Part shown: piece by piece, positions 1 through 7,705 of the stretch
How positions within the stretch are numbered: position 1 is the stretch's first letter
Layout of the letters: every line of letters starts with the position of its first letter
Source: Pseudomonas chlororaphis subsp. chlororaphis
Lineage (GTDB): Bacteria; Pseudomonadota; Gammaproteobacteria; Pseudomonadales; Pseudomonadaceae
Direction: 5' to 3'
DNA length: 64,000 nt
Assembly: GCF_003945765.1 (NCBI RefSeq)
Contig: NZ_CP027712.1
Location: 1,612,001-1,676,000 of the forward strand
Notes under the pieces: model-generated
What the model saw: the letters and a program-made list of their open reading frames with translations, nothing else
Told to the model about the DNA's origin: nothing
Databases searched by the model: none
Position numbers and translations under genes: made by a program

Positions 1-2
1 TG

Positions 3-1790
3 TTGGCTGGCATGGAGAAGAGCGGCAGCACGGGGCTAGAGGCAGTGACGTCTCTGGGGTCGATGCTGCAAGTGCAGATGAAAACTGCCGGCAGCTCGGA
101 TGAAGCGGCGAACAACTTCAAAAACTGGATCGAGAAGATTGGCTCTGGCGAAGTAGTCGATGCCTACAAGAAAGCTGGCATCGACTACCAGGCCTCGCTG
201 AACACCGGCATCCAGAAGGGCATGTCGACGATCGAGTCATCGATGGCCCTGGCCCTGAAGTATGTCGAAGCCACGGACCCGGCCAAGGCGAAAAAGATCA
301 AGGATGCCCAGGCCGGTATCAGCAAGGAAGCTGACCCGGAGAAGGCCAGGGCTGCCCTGGATGCGTTGGAGAAGTCCCTGCGTACCGGGGACTTGTTCGC
401 GGACATGCAGGTCAAGGCGGCGCTCACGGCCTATGCGCAGAACAGAGGTTTGTACACCCAGCTCAAGAACGACTCGACCAAGGCCACCGGAATTCTAGAC
501 AAGAACCTGGCCGAGCGGCGCGAGACGTCGTCGCAGATCTGGAAGGAGACGCTGCAGTCGGTCGATGACAGCATGCGCAGTGTCGGCGACGCCATTCGGC
601 CGGTGACAGACAAAGTCGGGCAGGGCATCAACTTTGTGGCACGCAAACTGACGGAGCTGTCGGACAAGGCGCCGGGCGTAGTGATGGGCATTGCCGGCAT
701 CACTGCTGGTATCGGTGCGCTGCTCACTCTGTACAGCACAGCGAAGATCGGGCGCGGCGTTTGGAATGTTGCGCGTGGCCATCGCTTGGGACGCGGTGCT
801 GCTGGCGGTGGCGGCGTTCCTCAGACCGGCAACAAGGCGGTGGATGCCGGCCTTGGCGTGCTTGGCAAAGTGTTTGGTGGAGCTGCTGCAAACGATGCTG
901 GTGGCGTGCTTGGCAATGAGCCGCAGCGAGTCTTCGTCGTCAATGCCAGGGATCTCGGCGGGTTGGGTTCTTCGGTAGGTTCTGCAGAACCAGGTGGCCG
1001 GCGCCGCCGCAGGCAGCGAAGGGGGCGTGGTGGTTCGGTGACGCGCAGGTCCCCTGGTGCAAGTTCAGTCGGGCGGGTGGTGCGTGGAGGTGCTTCGACC
1101 GGATTGGTGGCCGCGAGCGCGGTTGCGGATGCGACTCAGGTCGGGCGGATGGGGCGGGTGCTGGGTACCGTCGGCAAGGCTTCCAAGTTCGTTGGCAAAC
1201 TGCCGGGCGGGAAAGTGCTCGATGCCGGCATGACCCTGGTCGACACGGCCCTCAACGCGAAAACCCAGGACGAGAAAGCCGAAGGCTATGGCACCGCGGC
1301 GGGCGGTTTGGCCGGTGCCCTGGCGGGTGGTGCTGTAGGGGCGGCGATTGGCTCGGTCGTGCCGATCATTGGTACCGCCATCGGGGGTGCCATTGGTGCA
1401 GCCTTCGGCGGTATGGGCGGGGAGGGCATAGGTGGTTGGCTCGGTAAGAAGCTGTTCGGCGAGGACGAGCAGTTGGCCAAGGCCGACAAGGACAAGGGCG
1501 CGGCACCTGGTGACGTGGCTCGCTCGATCGCAGCCGCAGCGCCGGCACCGACAGCTCCGGCAGTCGCCCAGGCCCTCGAGCAGGCCAAGCCCAAGTCTGA
1601 TCCGCCCAAGGTCGACCAGCAGTTCTCCTACATGCCGAATATGCCGATCACCGTTCAAGGCGATGCCAAGGATCCGCAACAGTTGTTCCGCTCGCTCGAA
1701 GGGTTCATCCGCAATAGCTGGGATACCTGGTCGCGGGAAAACCTTGCTCGGCAGGCTGCTGGGCAACTGTTCGATGAACCCCATGTTTAA
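3..1790 (+). CDS. Phage tail tape-measure protein, C-terminal part (cut by window edge)
   Basis: The frame is open from the left edge; the TTG at position 3 is probably not the true start, so at least 595 residues of a longer protein are seen. The first ~215 residues are helical and rich in A, K, E and Q. A hydrophobic Gly/Ala segment lies near 222-245, a very basic Arg/Gly patch near 333-350, and a second Gly/Ala-rich hydrophobic stretch near 430-475. This helical-plus-membrane-like layout is typical of tape-measure proteins, which set tail length. The next genes encode U, X and D proteins, as expected downstream of gene T in P2-like phages and R-pyocins. The identification rests on context and composition more than on a motif. 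Confidence 0.8.
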   Translation: MAGMEKSGSTGLEAVTSLGSMLQVQMKTAGSSDEAANNFKNWIEKIGSGEVVDAYKKAGIDYQASLNTGIQKGMSTIESSMALALKYVEATDPAKAKKIKDAQAGISKEADPEKARAALDALEKSLRTGDLFADMQVKAALTAYAQNRGLYTQLKNDSTKATGILDKNLAERRETSSQIWKETLQSVDDSMRSVGDAIRPVTDKVGQGINFVARKLTELSDKAPGVVMGIAGITAGIGALLTLYSTAKIGRGVWNVARGHRLGRGAAGGGGVPQTGNKAVDAGLGVLGKVFGGAAANDAGGVLGNEPQRVFVVNARDLGGLGSSVGSAEPGGRRRRRQRRGRGGSVTRRSPGASSVGRVVRGGASTGLVAASAVADATQVGRMGRVLGTVGKASKFVGKLPGGKVLDAGMTLVDTALNAKTQDEKAEGYGTAAGGLAGALAGGAVGAAIGSVVPIIGTAIGGAIGAAFGGMGGEGIGGWLGKKLFGEDEQLAKADKDKGAAPGDVARSIAAAAPAPTAPAVAQALEQAKPKSDPPKVDQQFSYMPNMPITVQGDAKDPQQLFRSLEGFIRNSWDTWSRENLARQAAGQLFDEPHV

Positions 1791-1799
1791 GGAGGTGCC

Positions 1800-2645
1800 A
1801 TGGCCTACATGGAGTCTATGCAGTCGACGCTGTCTTCGTTGATTGCCGCGGGGGAGGCTGGCCGTACCAGCCTCGACGGCATGCTCGGGCCGCTGACCGG
1901 CGCTGTGAGCGATATGACGGGGGCTGCTGCCGAGCTGGAGGGCTTGCCGATCCTCGGCCCGGCCCTTGGCCAGAAGCTGCAGCGCACAATGCGGGCGATC
2001 AGCGCAGCCCAATCCACTGTGGGGCGGGTGGCGTCCACCTACAGCCAGGCGGTCAGTGGCGCCGCGGCGGTACAAGACCGAATCGGTTCGCTGAAAGAGC
2101 AGGCCGGTAAGGCTTCGGCGGCAATCAATCGGATAGCCGGCCAGGTTAGCCCGTCGTTGGCCAACATCCTGCCAACCAGCGCGCTTGCCTCGCTGGCAAC
2201 GCCAGTGGCCGAGGCGATCAAACCCTTCCCGCACCTGCTGATCCTGCAGCCGCTTGATGCCAAGCAGCAGCCGTACTACTTCAACCTGGACACCGCCGCG
2301 TTCGACGAGCTGCGGCGGCAGACGGCAGCGCGCTGGGCCGGCCAGGAGCGACTGACACGGGATATCGCGCAGCAGGCGGTCGGGCAGGGCGAGGACAAAA
2401 TCACGCTGAAGGGTGTGATCTATCCCGGCTTCAAAGGAGGGATCAAGCAACTGGACACCCTTCGCGCCATCGTCCGCCGGCTGCAGCCCGTCAGCCTGGT
2501 TACGGGCTATGGCGACGTGCTCGGCACCTGGTGCCTGCTGAGCATCGATGAAGAGCAGGGCGCGCTGTTGGCGGGCGGCATCCCACGCAAGCAGGGTTTC
2601 TCACTGGAGTTCGTGAAGTATGGCAACGACATGCAGAACGTCTGA
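1800..2645 (+). CDS. Phage tail protein, GpU family
   Basis: This is a 281-residue protein that starts at an ATG nine bases after the tape-measure stop; its Shine-Dalgarno AAGGAGGT overlaps that stop. The last ~140 residues look like the GpU family of contractile-tail terminators (a LLILQPLD segment, then GVIYPGFKGG, then VTGYGDVLGTW near the end). The first ~130 residues form an Ala/Ser/Gln-rich helical extension. P2 GpU is only about 160 residues, so this one carries an N-terminal addition, as in R-pyocin-like clusters. It likely caps the tail tube. The 3' end overlaps the next gene by 26 bases, indicating translational coupling. Confidence 0.82.
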   Translation: MAYMESMQSTLSSLIAAGEAGRTSLDGMLGPLTGAVSDMTGAAAELEGLPILGPALGQKLQRTMRAISAAQSTVGRVASTYSQAVSGAAAVQDRIGSLKEQAGKASAAINRIAGQVSPSLANILPTSALASLATPVAEAIKPFPHLLILQPLDAKQQPYYFNLDTAAFDELRRQTAARWAGQERLTRDIAQQAVGQGEDKITLKGVIYPGFKGGIKQLDTLRAIVRRLQPVSLVTGYGDVLGTWCLLSIDEEQGALLAGGIPRKQGFSLEFVKYGNDMQNV

Positions 2646-2826
2646 GGGGGATCTGCTCGACACCCTGTGCTACCAGCACTACGGGCACCTTAACGGCACG
2701 GTCGAGTTGGTGCTGCAGGAGAACCCGGGCTTGGCTGATGAACCGCAGCCCTACCGCACCGGGGTGGTGATCGTGCTGCCCGACCTTGCGGCACCATCGA
2801 TCGAAACCATCGAGCTGTGGGGTTAG
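2620..2826 (+). CDS. Phage tail protein X (LysM-like)
   Basis: This 68-residue protein has the GpX pattern: GDLLDTLCYQHYG near the N terminus, then a region with ENPGL, and an IVLPDL segment before the end. This is a small LysM-like fold found between the U and D genes of P2-like phages and R-pyocins, where it is needed for tail assembly. The ATG at 2620 lies inside the end of the U gene in another frame. A strong hairpin follows the stop directly. Confidence 0.85.
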   Translation: MATTCRTSEGDLLDTLCYQHYGHLNGTVELVLQENPGLADEPQPYRTGVVIVLPDLAAPSIETIELWG

Positions 2827-2841
2827 CCCCCAGCCCTCAAC

Positions 2842-2868
2842 GAGCCCCGCCCAGTGCGGGGCTCTTTC
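2842..2868 (+). terminator. Intrinsic-terminator-like hairpin between tail genes X and D
   Basis: GAGCCCCGC (2842-2850) pairs perfectly with GCGGGGCTC (2856-2864) around a five-base loop, followed by TTTCATT. It sits 16 bases after the X stop and 18 bases before the D start, inside an otherwise tightly packed operon. It could attenuate transcription or protect the 3' end of processed mRNA. Confidence 0.6.
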
Positions 2869-2882
2869 ATTCTGGAGTGCCT

Positions 2883-3962
2883 ATGCAACCCACCTTTCGC
2901 ATCGTCGCTGATGGCGCGGACATCACGGCGCTGATTAATGACCGGTTGTTGCTGCTGAGAACGACCGACAAGCCTGGCATGGACTCCGACGAGTTCGAGC
3001 TGCGGATCGATGACCGTGATGCAGCGGTTGCCTTACCCGCCCGAGGGGCGCGGATCGAGGTCTACCTGGGCTATGCGGGGCAGACGCTGGCCCGCCTCGG
3101 GCGGTACACCGTCGACGAGATTGAAGTCTCGGGGCCGCCACGCACGATGGTCATCCGCGGCAAGGCCAGCGACATGCGCGGCAGCGGCAAGACCACGCGC
3201 AGCGGCAACTGGGAGGGCGTGCCGCTGTCGCAGATCGTCCGCGACATTGCGGCTCGCAATGGCTGGGCACCGGCCTGCCCCGTGCAGACCAAGGTCGACC
3301 GCGTCGACCAGCGTAACGAGTCGGACTTCAACTTCATCACCCGCCTGGCCAAGCAATACGACTGCACCGCGAAGGTCGCCGACGGCAAGCTGCTGGTCCT
3401 GCCCCGTGAGGCCAGCCAGGGGGTCAGCGGCAAGGCCTTTGGCGTGGTCACTATCACGCCTGCGGACATGAGCCGGTGGCAGTTCCGTCTCGGGGACCGC
3501 AGCGCACAGAAGGCCGTGAAGACCCAGCACCAGGACAAAAAGACTGGGAAGTTGGTGGTGGTCGAGCTGGGTAACGACGACGCCCCATCGGGGCTGCCGG
3601 GCGTACACACCGATCGACACATCTACCCGAACAAGTCCGCAGCCGAACAGGCGGCCAAGGCGAAGCTCGCTGCGTTCAACCGCACCACTGCCAGCGTGCG
3701 CTTGCAGATGCCCGGGCGCACTGACCTGTTCGCCGAGCGCTTGATCAACGCCCAGGGTTTCAAGGTGGGTCTGGATGGTCAGTACCTGGTCGACAGCGTC
3801 GAGCAGACCTTCGATGCCTCCGGCTGGTCGACCGCGGTGGAGTGCAACGGCGGCAAGAAGGGCAAGGCAAAGGCCAAGGGCAAGAAAAAGAAATCCGACA
3901 CGCCACTGAAGGTGGTCGATGTGAAACCGGCCGGAGTGGCCACAGCAGGAGATCCAAGATGA
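2883..3962 (+). CDS. Phage late control protein D (baseplate hub, GpD family)
   Basis: This is a 359-residue GpD-type hub protein, equivalent to the gp27-like ring on which the tail spike sits. The start ATG at 2883 is preceded by TCTGGAG; an upstream in-frame start at 2817 would run through the hairpin and is unlikely. Supporting segments are the N-terminal FRIVADGADIT, the DEFELRIDDRD region near residue 40, and the ESDFNFITRLAKQYDC core near 150. The C terminus has a Lys-rich tail (GKAKAKGKKKK, about residue 325). The stop overlaps the endolysin start (ATGA). Confidence 0.85.
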   Translation: MQPTFRIVADGADITALINDRLLLLRTTDKPGMDSDEFELRIDDRDAAVALPARGARIEVYLGYAGQTLARLGRYTVDEIEVSGPPRTMVIRGKASDMRGSGKTTRSGNWEGVPLSQIVRDIAARNGWAPACPVQTKVDRVDQRNESDFNFITRLAKQYDCTAKVADGKLLVLPREASQGVSGKAFGVVTITPADMSRWQFRLGDRSAQKAVKTQHQDKKTGKLVVVELGNDDAPSGLPGVHTDRHIYPNKSAAEQAAKAKLAAFNRTTASVRLQMPGRTDLFAERLINAQGFKVGLDGQYLVDSVEQTFDASGWSTAVECNGGKKGKAKAKGKKKKSDTPLKVVDVKPAGVATAGDPR

Positions 3963-4510
3963 CTGTTACCCTCAAGCAGCTGCAACAGATCCTCCCCAAC
4001 GCCGGCGCCAGAGCCGGCGTTTTTGTGTCAGCGCTCAACGCGGCCATGAGCCGTCGGCAGATCAGTACGCCCAAGCGCATAGCGGCTTTTCTCGCTCAGA
4101 TCGGGCATGAGTCTGGCCAGCTGCTCTACGTCCGGGAGCTGGGCGGCTCCCAGTATCTGAGCAAGTACGACACGGGCAAGCTGGCTGAAAAGCTGGGCAA
4201 TACCCCGGCGGCTGATGGCGACGGCCAGAAGTACCGCGGGCGCGGGCTGATCCAGATCACTGGCCACAACAACTACCGGCAGTGCAGCCTTGCGCTGTTC
4301 GATGACGAACGCCTGCTGCGGACGCCTGAGCTGCTGGAGCAGCCGCAATGGGCCGCCGAGTCGGCCGCCTGGTTCTGGGAGCAGAACGGCCTTAACGAGC
4401 TGGTCGATCGCGACCAGTTCAACACCATCACCCGCCGCATCAACGGTGGTTTGAACGGGTTGGAGGATCGCTTGCAGATCTGGGCGCGGGCGCGGGAGGT
4501 GTTGCAGTGA
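3959..4510 (+). CDS. GH19 (chitinase-class) phage endolysin
   Basis: This 183-residue glycoside hydrolase family 19 protein probably degrades peptidoglycan at lysis. The catalytic region AQIGHESGQL places Glu at about residue 51, with a second acidic residue in YVRE (about 60). The GRGLIQITGHNNY motif lies near 94-106. There is no signal peptide, so it would need a holin or SAR-like escape; no holin is seen next to it. The start ATG overlaps the D stop, and a longer reading from 3842 would overlap D extensively. It overlaps the next gene by 4 bases. R-pyocin clusters also place a GH19 lysin after D. Confidence 0.9.
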   Translation: MTVTLKQLQQILPNAGARAGVFVSALNAAMSRRQISTPKRIAAFLAQIGHESGQLLYVRELGGSQYLSKYDTGKLAEKLGNTPAADGDGQKYRGRGLIQITGHNNYRQCSLALFDDERLLRTPELLEQPQWAAESAAWFWEQNGLNELVDRDQFNTITRRINGGLNGLEDRLQIWARAREVLQ

Positions 4511-5034
4511 GCCCCGCGGCGTTGCGCCTGGCTGGTGCTCTGGTATTGGCCGGCCTTCTACTCGCCGCGGGCGCGGGCGGGGCATGGACGGTTCAGGACT
4601 GGCGCTATGGCAGGCAACTGGCGGAGCAAGCCCGGCTGCACGGTGAAGCCCTGAGCCAGCTGAACCTGGCGGCCGCTGCTCGACAGCGGGACGAGCAGGA
4701 CAAACGGCTGGCCCTGGAGCAACAGCTGCAGGCCAGTGATCAAACCCATTACCGAGTTTTAAGCGATGTACAACGTGATCAAGGTCGCCTGCGTGACCGT
4801 CTTGCCACTGCTGATCTGCGCCTGTCAGTCCTCCTCGAGGCTACCGATTCCGGCAGCGGATGTGCCGTGCCGGCCACCACCACCGCCAGCGGCGTGGTTC
4901 ATGGAGCCGCACGCGCCCGACTTGACCCAGCGCATGCTCAACGAATTATCGGAATCACCAACGACGGCGATCAAGGACTGATCGCCCTGGCAGCCTGTCA
5001 GGCGTACGCCAGAAAAGTATCTACACAGAAGTGA
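4507..5034 (+). CDS. Rz-like inner-membrane spanin (i-spanin)
   Basis: This 175-residue protein starts with GTG overlapping the endolysin stop. One hydrophobic segment (about residues 6-26) is followed by a long Gln/Arg/Leu-rich coiled-coil periplasmic region (about 35-105), the classical Rz layout. The C-terminal part is less typical because the DNA there also encodes Rz1 in another frame. With Rz1 it would bridge inner and outer membranes and fuse them in the last step of lysis. Confidence 0.85.
   Translation: MSPAALRLAGALVLAGLLLAAGAGGAWTVQDWRYGRQLAEQARLHGEALSQLNLAAAARQRDEQDKRLALEQQLQASDQTHYRVLSDVQRDQGRLRDRLATADLRLSVLLEATDSGSGCAVPATTTASGVVHGAARARLDPAHAQRIIGITNDGDQGLIALAACQAYARKVSTQK
4766..4981 (+). 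CDS. Rz1-like outer-membrane lipoprotein (o-spanin), nested in Rz
   Basis: This 71-residue protein is encoded entirely within the Rz gene in a different frame. It has a short hydrophobic leader ending in a lipobox (LLICAC, modified Cys about residue 20). A mature part of about 52 residues follows, with a run of five prolines (about 36-41). Nested, proline-rich lipoproteins of this size are the hallmark of Rz1. The ATG at 4766 comes after TTTTAAGCG, so the ribosome site is weak. Confidence 0.82.
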   Translation: MYNVIKVACVTVLPLLICACQSSSRLPIPAADVPCRPPPPPAAWFMEPHAPDLTQRMLNELSESPTTAIKD

Positions 5035-5040
5035 AAAGGA

Positions 5041-5078
5041 GCGGCCGGTCTGGATGCGTCAACATCCACCCCGGCCGC
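5041..5078 (+). other. Long two-part hairpin after the lysis genes
   Basis: GCGGCCGG (5041-5048) pairs with CCGGCCGC (5071-5078); inside it TGGATG (5051-5056) pairs with CATCCA (5063-5068) around CGTCAA. The pairing is perfect except for a two-base internal loop on each side. No T-tract follows. It begins seven bases after the Rz stop and may end the late transcript or stabilise its 3' end. Confidence 0.5.
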
Positions 5079-5151
5079 CGTCCCTGCAGATTGCCCCTGC
5101 AAGTCCAGCCAAGGCTCCTGCTCCGTGCACAAAGCGCGGCGAGCCTAGCAC

Positions 5152-5167
5152 CTGTTTATATATACAG
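5152..5167 (+). promoter_or_regulatory. LexA (SOS) box upstream of the DNA methylase gene
   Basis: CTGTTTATATATACAG fits the gamma-proteobacterial LexA pattern CTG-N10-CAG with an AT-only spacer, and is followed by TA. It lies 17 bases before the ATG at 5185, so LexA binding would block initiation of the methylase transcript. DNA damage would then induce the gene. Confidence 0.75.
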
Positions 5168-5184
5168 TAAAGGTCTTGCTCTTA

Positions 5185-5979
5185 ATGTCTACTCCTATCA
5201 TCCCCTGGATGGGTGGCAAACGCCGCCTAGCCGACCGCTTGATCCCCCTCTTCCCCCCTCACGAATGCTATGTGGAAGTCTTCGCCGGCGGTGCTGCGTT
5301 GTACTTCATGCGCCCCCAGCCAGCCCCGGTGGAGGTGCTGAACGACCTGAACGGTGACCTGGTGACGCTGTACCGGGTGGTGCAGAACCATCTGGAAGAG
5401 TTCGTCCGCCAGTTCAAATGGGCTCTCAGTTCTCGTCAGATTTTCGAGTGGCAGAAGATGACCCGCCCCGAGACGTTGACCGATATCCAGCGCGCTGCCC
5501 GGTTCTTCTACCTGCAGCAGCACGCCTTCGGTGGCAAGGTCACGGGACAAACGTTCGGTACTGCCACTACTGGCCCCGCCATAAACCTGTTGCGGATCGA
5601 GGAGAACCTCTCGGCCGCATGGCAGCGGCTGTCTGGCACCTACGTCGAAAACCTCTCTTGGCTTGAATGCGCGGAACGCTACGACCGTGCCCACACCTTT
5701 CACTACATGGACCCGCCTTACTGGCAGACCGCTGGGTATGGCGTGGACTTCCCTTTCGAGAACTACGAACGCATGGCCGACTTCATGCGCCGCTGCAAGG
5801 GCAAGGTGATGGTCAGCATCAACGACCATCCGGATATCCGGCGAGTGTTCGAAGGGTTTCATTTCGAGACCTTGGACATCCGTTACACCACAGCCAATCA
5901 GCGGCATGGCAAAGCTGACGTGACAGGTGAGTTAGTGATCATGAACTGGATTCCCGCAGCTCTGGGAGGGCTATTTTAG
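5185..5979 (+). CDS. D12-class DNA adenine (N6) methyltransferase
   Basis: This 264-residue Dam-like enzyme transfers a methyl group from S-adenosylmethionine to adenine. It has the N-terminal WMGGKRRLA segment and the SAM-binding EVFAGGAAL motif near residue 31. The catalytic motif IV DPPY is at 176-179. The usual Dam length is 260-280 residues, so it is complete. The start at 5185 is chosen over TTG 5176 because it follows the LexA box directly. Phage methylases of this type protect phage DNA from restriction or alter packaging and expression. No cognate endonuclease is next to it, so it looks like an orphan methylase. The target sequence cannot be read from the protein. Confidence 0.88.
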   Translation: MSTPIIPWMGGKRRLADRLIPLFPPHECYVEVFAGGAALYFMRPQPAPVEVLNDLNGDLVTLYRVVQNHLEEFVRQFKWALSSRQIFEWQKMTRPETLTDIQRAARFFYLQQHAFGGKVTGQTFGTATTGPAINLLRIEENLSAAWQRLSGTYVENLSWLECAERYDRAHTFHYMDPPYWQTAGYGVDFPFENYERMADFMRRCKGKVMVSINDHPDIRRVFEGFHFETLDIRYTTANQRHGKADVTGELVIMNWIPAALGGLF

Positions 5980-6064
5980 ATGGTCGTCGCACAGGATCTG
6001 ACTCGCTTGCTATTCGATTTGCGTGGAGCGTTACTGTGTCCACGCCCACAAAGGAAACCGCTTC

Positions 6065-6250
6065 ATGGAAACCGCCGAGATGTACCTCCAAACCTTCCCA
6101 ACACATGTCCTGCTTGCGGCTTTGCGCGGTGAGGTTGATCTGAACGAACTGGCCAAGCAGCAGTTGGTGAGCCGCGGTCTAGACTCCGCCGGTCAATGGG
6201 TTGGCTTTGCTGAGTCCGCCCGATTGATGACAGAGGTGGCGGGTAAGTAA
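6065..6250 (+). CDS. Small protein of unknown function (prophage accessory)
   Basis: This 61-residue acidic/neutral protein has no signal peptide or membrane segment. The ATG at 6065 is preceded by AAAGGAAA at suitable spacing; an in-frame start at 6023 lacks such a site. The sequence is helical, with LLAALRGEVDLNELAKQQL in the middle and WVGFAESARL near the end. I know of no function. It sits 85 bases after the methylase gene, in the same direction, and may be cotranscribed. Confidence 0.6.
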   Translation: METAEMYLQTFPTHVLLAALRGEVDLNELAKQQLVSRGLDSAGQWVGFAESARLMTEVAGK

Positions 6251-6269
6251 TCTCGAAGCTCCAGCACTT

Positions 6270-6292
6270 TCCCGGGCGAGGCTGGCCCGGGA
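6270..6292 (+). terminator. GC-rich hairpin after the small prophage gene
   Basis: TCCCGGGC (6270-6277) pairs with GCCCGGGA (6285-6292) around a seven-base loop, 19 bases after the preceding stop. No T-run follows, so a terminator role is only likely, not certain. It marks the border to the more AT-rich accessory block. Confidence 0.4.
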
Positions 6293-6491
6293 CGGTGTTC
6301 ATGAGGCTGGTAATTGGACTGGCTCAACCAAGTTCGGACCCTGGTTGCGTACGTTGCCTACAGCAGTGCCGACCGGGTACCACTCGAGGATCTGGTTTTC
6401 GTAGCGTCGCATCGATGGACTGGCTCTGCGGGTGCTGTTAAGAATCTTATAGAAATCTTTTAAGCACGCGCCGATTCCGGGTAATACAGCA

Positions 6492-7292
6492 ATGAAACCA
6501 CATCGTCCCCACGGCCTTGCGCCAACTACGTTAGAAGCAGACATTCTCAAGCTTCGGGCTTTTGAAATGGTTCTGATACTTTTTTACATGGAGGATTTGA
6601 AGGCATTCATCATTGACAGCATTGAAACAACTCATGAGATCAACGGTACTGCTTCGCCCTTGCCGCTAAAAAAGAAGATGGATGCTGCAAGAAAACTGCT
6701 CGTTGTGGAAGGATGCATATCCCAGGCAGAGAGCGACGAGATTCTCCGACTTGTGAACTACCGAAACACCATTGGGCATCAAATTCATGCCCTAACGTGC
6801 GACATTGGTGCTTATTCGGAGCTTGGCGATTTTGATCCTAATACCTATGAGCCAGTGCGCAAGTACGATTACTCAGCCGCCAAAGGCGCTCGCCAGCTTC
6901 GCAAGAAAGTAAGCGAAGGAATGGCTAAGAAATTTTCCTTGCGTGCGAGTCTTAATGGCCTGAGGTTCGAGGCAGCCGAGCGCATTTACCTGACAGAGAT
7001 TCAGCGTCTGACGAGAAAGGTCAACAAGCGCATACGGCAGTTCAACGAAACCATAGTGGGGACCGCTGCAGTCATCCGCAAAATTCCGGCGGCAGTTTTA
7101 GATCGCGCCCAGCCTGGTCATCCAAGGAATATCAAAAATAATGGGACACTAAGTGAGTCCGGTGTGAACTGTATCTTTCAGCTATTTGACGTCGGAGTGA
7201 CACCGCTTGCTGTCGCTTATCTGATGAGGGTTTCAGTCCGGTCAGCAAACGCTTGGCATAAGAAATGGGTACAGGCTGAAGCACCTTACTAA
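6492..7292 (+). CDS. HEPN-like protein with C-terminal helix-turn-helix, possible defence moron
   Basis: This is a 266-residue protein not assigned to a named family. Residues ~15-100 are all-helical and carry an R-x4-H signature (RNTIGH, Arg91 to His96) preceded by ILRLVNY. This is the hallmark of HEPN domains, many of which are RNases in toxin-antitoxin or abortive-infection systems. The middle is Lys/Arg-rich (about 125-200). The C-terminal ~45 residues resemble a helix-turn-helix (GVTPLAVAYLMRVS, then NAWHKKW). Codons are visibly more AT-rich than in the tail genes, suggesting separate acquisition. The ATG at 6492 has no strong ribosome site; ATG 6567 is an alternative but would trim the HEPN helix. 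Function in defence is inference. Confidence 0.6.
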   Translation: MKPHRPHGLAPTTLEADILKLRAFEMVLILFYMEDLKAFIIDSIETTHEINGTASPLPLKKKMDAARKLLVVEGCISQAESDEILRLVNYRNTIGHQIHALTCDIGAYSELGDFDPNTYEPVRKYDYSAAKGARQLRKKVSEGMAKKFSLRASLNGLRFEAAERIYLTEIQRLTRKVNKRIRQFNETIVGTAAVIRKIPAAVLDRAQPGHPRNIKNNGTLSESGVNCIFQLFDVGVTPLAVAYLMRVSVRSANAWHKKWVQAEAPY

Positions 7293-7705
7293 CCGGCGGT
7301 GTAGTGGGCTAGGGAATTGAAGTCGCACGGGGCACGAAGGGGGAGTAGAGCTATCGGCTTCTCGGGCTATACAGGTGGCTCCTTAAGGCAGTCTACTTTG
7401 AATATCTTTGGGGCACCCTCGGGATATGAATCTGTGCTTTCGACATGGGGCAGCCTTGGTGATCGACTGGGGCAAAGATGGGCCAAACCGAGCGACATTC
7501 CATGCTCCTCTAGCCCTTTAGGTGATTGATGGGTGAAAACACTTCTTTTGCACGCTGCTACGTGAAATCCGAGTCCTGAACCTTCTGCCAAAAATACAGA
7601 TTTAAATCTCAGGCGCGTACTTTTCTGCCGTGGAAACCGAAGCCGACTTTTTCAACAGAATCGGTCGTTTTCTGCCTGTGGCGGCCAGCTGAAAATGGCC
7701 CATGG
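7293..7705. other. Gene-free stretch of the prophage accessory region
   Basis: About 410 bases separate the HEPN-like gene from the converging XRE gene. The reading frames here are short, without good ribosome sites or recognisable motifs. No tRNA, strong hairpin or repeat was seen. It may be decayed sequence or hold an unrecognised small RNA. Confidence 0.4.

Noticed and set aside
1065..2450. 461-codon minus-strand frame
   Set aside because: Antisense to the tape-measure and U genes, Arg/His/Gln-rich, no ribosome site or domain.
5031..5357. 108-codon plus-strand frame after Rz
   Set aside because: It would span the long hairpin and LexA box and overlaps the methylase in another frame.
6492..7292. 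Calling this a toxin-antitoxin pair
   Set aside because: No second small gene of matching type lies next to it on either side.
7317..7529. Possible small gene after the HEPN-like gene
   Set aside because: No ribosome site and no recognisable composition; treated as non-coding.
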